Source: an uncultured Collinsella sp.
GTDB taxonomy: Bacteria; Actinomycetota; Coriobacteriia; Coriobacteriales; Coriobacteriaceae
NCBI GenBank assembly: GCA_900545055.1
Contig: UQXP01000035.1
Location: forward strand, 1 to 18,678
Direction: 5' to 3'
Length of the DNA stretch: 18,678 bases
Shown here: positions 15,071-18,678 of the stretch, piece by piece
Position numbering within the stretch: position 1 is the first letter of the stretch
How the letters are laid out: every line of letters starts with the position of its first letter
Program-made: the position numbers and the translations under genes
The notes under the pieces: model-generated
What the model saw: the letters and a program-made list of their open reading frames with translations, nothing else
The model's database searches: none
Told to the model about the DNA's origin: nothing

Positions 15071-16165
15071 ATGGAGTACAGCAAGAACCCCTTTACCCCG
15101 ACGTTCGGAAGCGTCCCTCCCTTTCTAGCGGGTCGCGAGCATATTCTGCGTGACATCAACCGTGGCTTTATCAACGGCCCGGGAGATCCCAACCTGTCGA
15201 CCATTTTTACGGGCGCAAGGGGAACGGGCAAGACGGCGCTTCTCTCGCTCCTTTCAGAAACGGCGCTTGAACACGGTTGGATCGCAGCAAATGTCTCCGC
15301 CATGCCAGGCATGCTCGAAGATATTATCGAGCGAACCAAAGAAGCCGCAGATAGCTACCTCTCACAGCCTCATGCGCGCATAAACGGCGTTCAAATTGGT
15401 CCAGTGGGCATCGATTGGACATATGCTCAAGAGGTCCAGGGCAACTGGCGCACACGCATGAATGGCATCTTTAAGCAACTCGAAAAACATGACATCGGAC
15501 TTCTCATTACCATCGATGAAGTCACCGTCGATCTCGAAGAAATGCTTCAATTTGCCTCTGTTTACCAGCACTTTGTACGCGAAGGTAAAAAAGTTGCCCT
15601 ACTCATGGCAGGACTGCCCTACAAAGTATCGGCGTTGCTGCGTAACGATTCCGTCTCGTTCCTCAGGCGTTCCCAATATCATCAGTTAGGACGAATCACT
15701 GACGTTGAAATTGCAAACGCGTTTCGCAAAACCGTTGAGGCCGGAGGACGTTCAATCACACCAGAAGCGCTCGAGAATGCTGTGAAGGCCGTCGACGGAT
15801 TCCCCTACATGATGCAGCTCGTCGGATATCGCACTTGGGATGTTTCGGAGAACTCGCCCCAAATCAGTGCATCCGATGTCCAGCAGGGTTCCCTACTCGC
15901 ACGCATGGAGCTGCGTGATCGCATTCTCGAAACGACCTATCGAGAGCTTTCCGATAAAGACATTGAGTTTTTACTCGCGATGCTGCCCGATTCTGGCCCC
16001 AGCAGGGTCTCGGAGATAGCCAAACGCATGGGCGTCGCCAGCAACTACGCAAGCCAATACAAACGCCGCCTTCTCGAGGACGGCGTCATCGGGGAACGTG
16101 GGCGTGGTCTCGTTGGCTTTGACATCCCCGCATTCAGGGAGTTCCTGAGCGAGAAAGTCTCCTAG
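15071..16165 (+). CDS. AAA-type ATPase with C-terminal winged helix
   Basis: A 364-residue soluble ATPase. It starts NPFTPTFGSVPPFLAGRE, then Walker A GARGTGKT (48-55) and Walker B LLITIDE (144-150). A small helical lid follows, and residues 293-364 form a winged helix (VSEIAKRMGVASNYASQYKR, RLLEDGVIGERGRG). The start is ATG 15071, with AAGGAG 5 nt upstream; the open frame from 15017 reads through the repeats and is not coding. It has no nuclease tail, unlike the ATPase at 9006. It is transcribed alone. The winged helix next to a three-copy repeat over its own start region suggests that it represses its own gene; that is inference. The substrate and role of this family, frequent in gut Actinobacteria, are unknown. 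It is convergent with the flavoprotein gene. Confidence 0.85.
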   Translation: MEYSKNPFTPTFGSVPPFLAGREHILRDINRGFINGPGDPNLSTIFTGARGTGKTALLSLLSETALEHGWIAANVSAMPGMLEDIIERTKEAADSYLSQPHARINGVQIGPVGIDWTYAQEVQGNWRTRMNGIFKQLEKHDIGLLITIDEVTVDLEEMLQFASVYQHFVREGKKVALLMAGLPYKVSALLRNDSVSFLRRSQYHQLGRITDVEIANAFRKTVEAGGRSITPEALENAVKAVDGFPYMMQLVGYRTWDVSENSPQISASDVQQGSLLARMELRDRILETTYRELSDKDIEFLLAMLPDSGPSRVSEIAKRMGVASNYASQYKRRLLEDGVIGERGRGLVGFDIPAFREFLSEKVS

Positions 16166-16182
16166 CACGCGGAGATTGTCCA

Positions 16183-16276
16183 TAAGGACATCAACGCATG
16201 GCAATCAGTAATCCTCTTGGTAAGGACAGCAAGCATTTCCGCCAACGCTTATTGCCATGCGTTCTTCTTGTCCTTA
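16183..16276. repeat. Long inverted repeat between convergent genes
   Basis: TAAGGACA (16183-16190) plus AACGCATGGCAAT (16193-16205) pair with ATTGCCATGCGTT (16251-16263) plus TGTCCTTA (16269-16276): 13 and 8 perfect pairs separated by 2-nt and 5-nt bulges around a 45-nt loop. The loop repeats TAAGGACA (16221-16228). The right arm includes the stop codon of the flavoprotein gene. It may act as a shared terminator, though without a T-tract. Confidence 0.75.
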
Positions 16277-16804
16277 GGCGAGCTTGCGAGCGAGCTCTCG
16301 CACCTCTTTCAACTTGGGCGACGATGCCATGCTGTCGCGCTCGGTCATACCGCTGATGGCGACAATGCCCTGGTCCTCCCACTTGCAGTACGCACAGGTC
16401 GACTTGTACATAGCGATCGCCGCATCATAGACGCCCTCGCTGTGGCTATTGAGTAAAAGGGCCGTCTTGGTGAATGGGAAGCCCGTAGCACCGAAGGCGT
16501 ATAGGCGATCGATGGCGGCCTTCTCCTGCGCAGTGATATCAAACCAGTAGATAGGCGAAGCGAAGACAACCATGTCGGCGTCTTTCAGCGACTCGATCAC
16601 GTTGGCCATGTCATCCTTCTGCACGCAAGTGCCCTCGTGGGCGAAGCAATACTGGCACCCCAGACAACCAGCGATCTTCTTGCTGGCAACGCGGATGACC
16701 TCGACCGTATTGCCGGCCTCGCGCGCGGTCTCGGCAAAGGCCTCGACCATAGTGTCGGTATTGGCGCCCTTGCGCGGGCTACCGCTCAATACAACGATAT
16801 TCAT
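16274..16804 (-). CDS. Flavodoxin-fold FMN reductase-like protein with Cys cluster
   Basis: A 176-residue cytoplasmic flavoprotein of the FMN_red/flavodoxin_2 group. The phosphate-binding loop is SGSPRKGANT (7-16), and ASPIYWF (about 82-88) is the usual flavin-contact motif. C47, C50, C53 and C60 make the C-x2-C-x2-C-x6-C pattern typical of iron-sulfur flavoproteins, so a 4Fe-4S cluster and redox use of NAD(P)H, quinones or ferredoxin are plausible. A further CxxC (CAYC, about 136-139) lies near the end. The start ATG 16804 has AAGGGAG 7 nt upstream. It stands alone and is convergent with the ATPase gene. The true substrate cannot be told. No promoter is clear upstream. Confidence 0.9.
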   Translation of the reverse strand: MNIVVLSGSPRKGANTDTMVEAFAETAREAGNTVEVIRVASKKIAGCLGCQYCFAHEGTCVQKDDMANVIESLKDADMVVFASPIYWFDITAQEKAAIDRLYAFGATGFPFTKTALLLNSHSEGVYDAAIAMYKSTCAYCKWEDQGIVAISGMTERDSMASSPKLKEVRELARKLA

Positions 16805-17124
16805 AAGAATCTCCCTTCTTCATGCCGCAGGCGCGCGGCACACATTTCGTTGTAACCAAAACAGATGGAGCTATTCAGTCGTCTGTAGATTGCATCTCTC
16901 GTTCGCGCTCTCTAGACACAATCTCATTGCCTGATAACTCCTCGACCGTCTTGATTCTCTCTCCGAAAATTGAACAGCAAATCGTTGCTCACAAAGTATC
17001 GACTGTGGGAAAATTAGCTTGAGCTTTCTCCCTGCTCGCGTAAGCGTTCGCGTGAAAGAGCCTAGCCGCATCGGCCAGGCGCAATATAGATCCGCGAAAC
17101 CGGCCTACGAACAAGGAGCGTCTT
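16805..17124. other. Gene-free stretch upstream of the LPATG protein
   Basis: 320 nt without a credible coding region; short frames lack ribosome binding sites and family-like sequence. It is the divergent control region of the flavoprotein (minus) and the LPATG protein (plus). TTGAAC-N18-AAGTAT near 16969-16998 is a possible plus-strand promoter. Hairpins in the 5' leader include GCCTAGCCG-CAT-CGGCCAGGC (halves pair except one A-C) at 17060-17080 and a GCG-rich stem around 17035-17055. Confidence 0.45.
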
Positions 17125-18045
17125 ATGTATGAACAGCATGTTGCACCGCAGACCCATAACAAACGGACTGGCCTGTCTATCCGCGACGTCAAGCGTCATG
17201 CAGACGCCAGAATCGCCGCCTTCGGAGTAAGCATTCTTGTGGCAGGACTGCTTTTGCTACCCTGCGCAGCACTGGCGACAGAAATGCCCGAAACCGATGT
17301 CGCAGCACCCATTACCTGCAACGAAGCCAACGCAGAAGGCAGCCTCACAGCTACCACCGTTGTCGACCATAACTATGACCTGGAGCTCCCTCCTGCCTTC
17401 ATGTTGGTCCAGAATGAGGCGTTTGTATACGATTTCCCCGACAAACCCGAGGACTTCATCTACGGGCTTAACGACACCGTCCATCTCTTCAAGATCGACA
17501 CCGATACCGAAGGCCTTATAAAAACCGAGAACCCCAAAGAGGCCAGCGTCTCTATTGCCCTGACCATGATCGACAATCACGTTAGAGCAACCGCTGTCTT
17601 TACAGGCGGCTACGCCGACGACCAAATCCCTTACAGACTGAACCTCACCAGCTCAACCCGCCTCGGCACACACGTTGACCGCGACTTCGACAGCGGGCAG
17701 GGGATTACGCACGAGACGCGGCACGATTACTACATCCGCTACGTCTTCGACAGCGACGTGCACTTGATTGCAACCGATACGAGCGGTTCCAAACCCGATC
17801 CAAGTGTTAAACCGAGCCCAGAGGTCAAACCCGAACCGGAAACCAAGCCCGAGCCCACACCGCAGCCCAAGGCAGAAAAGCCCGCGGCAAATCCCGTTTC
17901 CACTAAGGCAGTAGCGGCGGTTAAACCAGCCAGGACCACCCTACCCGCTACGGGCGACAACGGCGCGATAGCAGTCGCCCTGAGTGTTGCCGGTGGCGTA
18001 GTTGCATCAGTTAGCATTTCCGCAACAAGGCGTCGCAACCGCTAG
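17125..18045 (+). CDS. LPATG cell-wall-anchored surface protein
   Basis: A 306-residue exported protein. ATG 17125 has AAGGAG (17113-17118) 6 nt upstream. An unusually long, basic n-region (1-29) precedes a hydrophobic segment (30-51) with probable cut after ALA51. Residues about 60-215 are one beta-rich module with 'FDSDVHLIA' at its end and no recognised family. A Pro/Lys/Glu linker (about 219-265: KPEPETKPEPTPQPK) leads to LPATG (273-277), a hydrophobic stretch and RRRNR: a classic class A/C-type sortase signal. So it is covalently attached to the wall and spans it with the proline-rich linker. Adhesion or host contact is the likely role, by inference. The 3' end has no clear terminator. 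The preceding 320-nt leader is long. Confidence 0.87.
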   Translation: MYEQHVAPQTHNKRTGLSIRDVKRHADARIAAFGVSILVAGLLLLPCAALATEMPETDVAAPITCNEANAEGSLTATTVVDHNYDLELPPAFMLVQNEAFVYDFPDKPEDFIYGLNDTVHLFKIDTDTEGLIKTENPKEASVSIALTMIDNHVRATAVFTGGYADDQIPYRLNLTSSTRLGTHVDRDFDSGQGITHETRHDYYIRYVFDSDVHLIATDTSGSKPDPSVKPSPEVKPEPETKPEPTPQPKAEKPAANPVSTKAVAAVKPARTTLPATGDNGAIAVALSVAGGVVASVSISATRRRNR

Positions 18046-18286
18046 CTAAAACAAATACGCCATTCACACAGGCAAACAACCAAGCTCCAACGAAAACGGT
18101 CCAGTCATCCGACTGTGCCGCACTCCAGTAGTTCGCAGAGGATATCAAGGAGGTGACCCAGGCTTCCCTTGTCGCCCTCGAGCTGTGCGACAGGCAGATC
18201 AGGTTTGGGAAGTAGAACGGCCCTTGCGCGAGGCGTGAATCGGCAAGTCTGACGTTTATTCCCGGGGCCAAGCAGGGCCGGAGGTT
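18046..18286. other. Gap holding a short orphan reading frame (18132-18215)
   Basis: 241 nt between the LPATG gene and the small minus-strand gene. On the plus strand the codons 18132-18215 read FAEDIKEVTQASLVALEL then CDRQIRFGK and stop; they look protein-like but follow an in-frame TAG (18129-18131) and have no start. It may be the end of a decayed gene. AAGGAGG (18147-18153) is embedded in it. The minus strand frame 18011-18271 is open but has no ribosome binding site. No function is claimed. Confidence 0.35.
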
Positions 18287-18560
18287 TTATTGGCGGCTCT
18301 TACGGGCGGCGCGAGTTTTGGCGAGGACGTAGGCATCGGGGTCGTCTTTGAACCAGGGGCAACGGCGCACGCCGGAGACCATATGGCGGTGGGGGCAGCC
18401 GCCCATGCACATGGGCAGAATGTGGTGCACGGATGATTGGGCGTCCACAGGCCGAGTGAAGCCATAACAACACTTCGCGCATCGAGCAGTTTGAGCCGGC
18501 GTGCGCATGTCGGCGCCATACCGGGAAGGGAGGGCCTTCTTGTGGGGCGGACGACCCCAT
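18287..18560 (-). pseudogene. Small Cys/His-rich protein gene, frameshifted at codon 2
   Basis: AAGGAG followed by a 6-nt gap places an ATG at 18560, but that frame gives a Pro/Arg-rich shadow. If one G of the GGGG run (CCCC at 18554-18557 on the plus strand) is removed, the same start opens a 90-residue protein: MGRPPHKKALPSRYGADMRT, PAQTARCAKCCYGFTRPVDA, QSSVHHILPMCMGGCPHRHM, then VSGVRRCPWFKDDPD and a basic end. Its C27/C30/C31, H45/H46, C51, C55, H57, H59 and C67 could bind zinc. The uninterrupted reading from MRTP (18508) lacks a ribosome binding site. Either a genuine frameshift, a base-calling error in the G run, or a very late start explains it. No family was recognised. Confidence 0.65.
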
Positions 18561-18606
18561 TGCAGTCTCCTTCCGCTCTATAACTACGGAATCAACGGCA
18601 GCCGCA

Positions 18607-18639
18607 GGAGAATCGCTATCGTACTCGTAGCGGTTCTCC
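18607..18639. repeat. 12-bp stem hairpin near the right edge
   Basis: GGAGAATCGCTA (18607-18618) pairs with TAGCGGTTCTCC (18628-18639), one G-T pair, loop of 9 nt. It lies 46 nt upstream of the minus-strand gene start and has no T-tract; it may be an operator or the terminator of a gene beyond the edge. Confidence 0.5.
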
Positions 18640-18678
18640 GCCCCCTAAGCAGCGTGTCCGCTACGAAACGACCGTCTT

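Noticed and set aside
16871..17071. A 66-codon minus-strand frame in the long gap
   Set aside because: Arg-rich composition and no ribosome binding site; the plus strand there appears to be a leader.
18148..18165. AAGGAGGTGACCCAGG, similar to the reverse complement of the 16S rRNA 3' end
   Set aside because: The match stops after about 15 nt, and the flanks do not continue as rRNA; it is probably chance.
18011..18271. An 86-codon minus-strand frame
   Set aside because: It overlaps the 3' end of the LPATG gene, has no ribosome binding site and resembles no family I know.

Overview
The window looks like a GC-rich Gram-positive actinomycete of the class Coriobacteriia, most likely Collinsella or a close relative. 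The evidence is the codon bias, purine-rich ribosome binding sites on most genes, two sortase-type surface proteins, a small CD1871A-type protein, and a divergent second type IIA topoisomerase pair. The genus is an inference from gene content and style; there is no rRNA or tRNA gene in the window to confirm it.

Layout, left to right. Positions 1-130 (minus) hold the start of a CD1871A-like mini-protein, divergent from an OmpR-type response regulator and its histidine kinase (218-2040), which overlap by ATGA. A strong terminator (2047-2078) follows, then a displaced 24-codon piece of the 3' end of guaA (2114-2188, minus), which looks like the scar of an integration or rearrangement at the guaA hotspot. 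A soluble LuxR-type regulator (2289-3293) precedes a 1461-residue exported surface protein (3450-7835) with a Tat-like signal and a C-terminal LAGTG sorting signal. A 17-bp-stem bidirectional terminator (7883-7920) separates it from a minus-strand pair: a four-helix membrane protein and a small XRE regulator. That pair has a near-consensus promoter flanked by repeated TGACAGATATA sites.

The centre (9006-16165) holds two AAA-type ATPases either side of a topoisomerase operon. The first ATPase (9006-10388) has a DUF234/PD-(D/E)XK tail and four 18-bp palindromic sites over its promoter and ribosome binding site. The topoisomerase B and A subunits (10541-12538, 12584-14824) have a promoter with a perfect LexA-type palindrome, TCGAAC-N4-GTTCGA, just upstream. 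The second ATPase (15071-16165) ends in a winged helix and is preceded by three 19-bp tandem repeats that run into its ribosome binding site. The parallel suggests two self-regulated ATPase modules.

The right end has a flavoprotein with an iron-sulfur-type Cys motif (16274-16804, minus), an LPATG-anchored protein (17125-18045), and a small Cys/His-rich minus-strand gene (18287-18560) that appears frameshifted by one G right after its start codon. No CRISPR array, tRNA, rRNA, integrase or insertion sequence was recognised.
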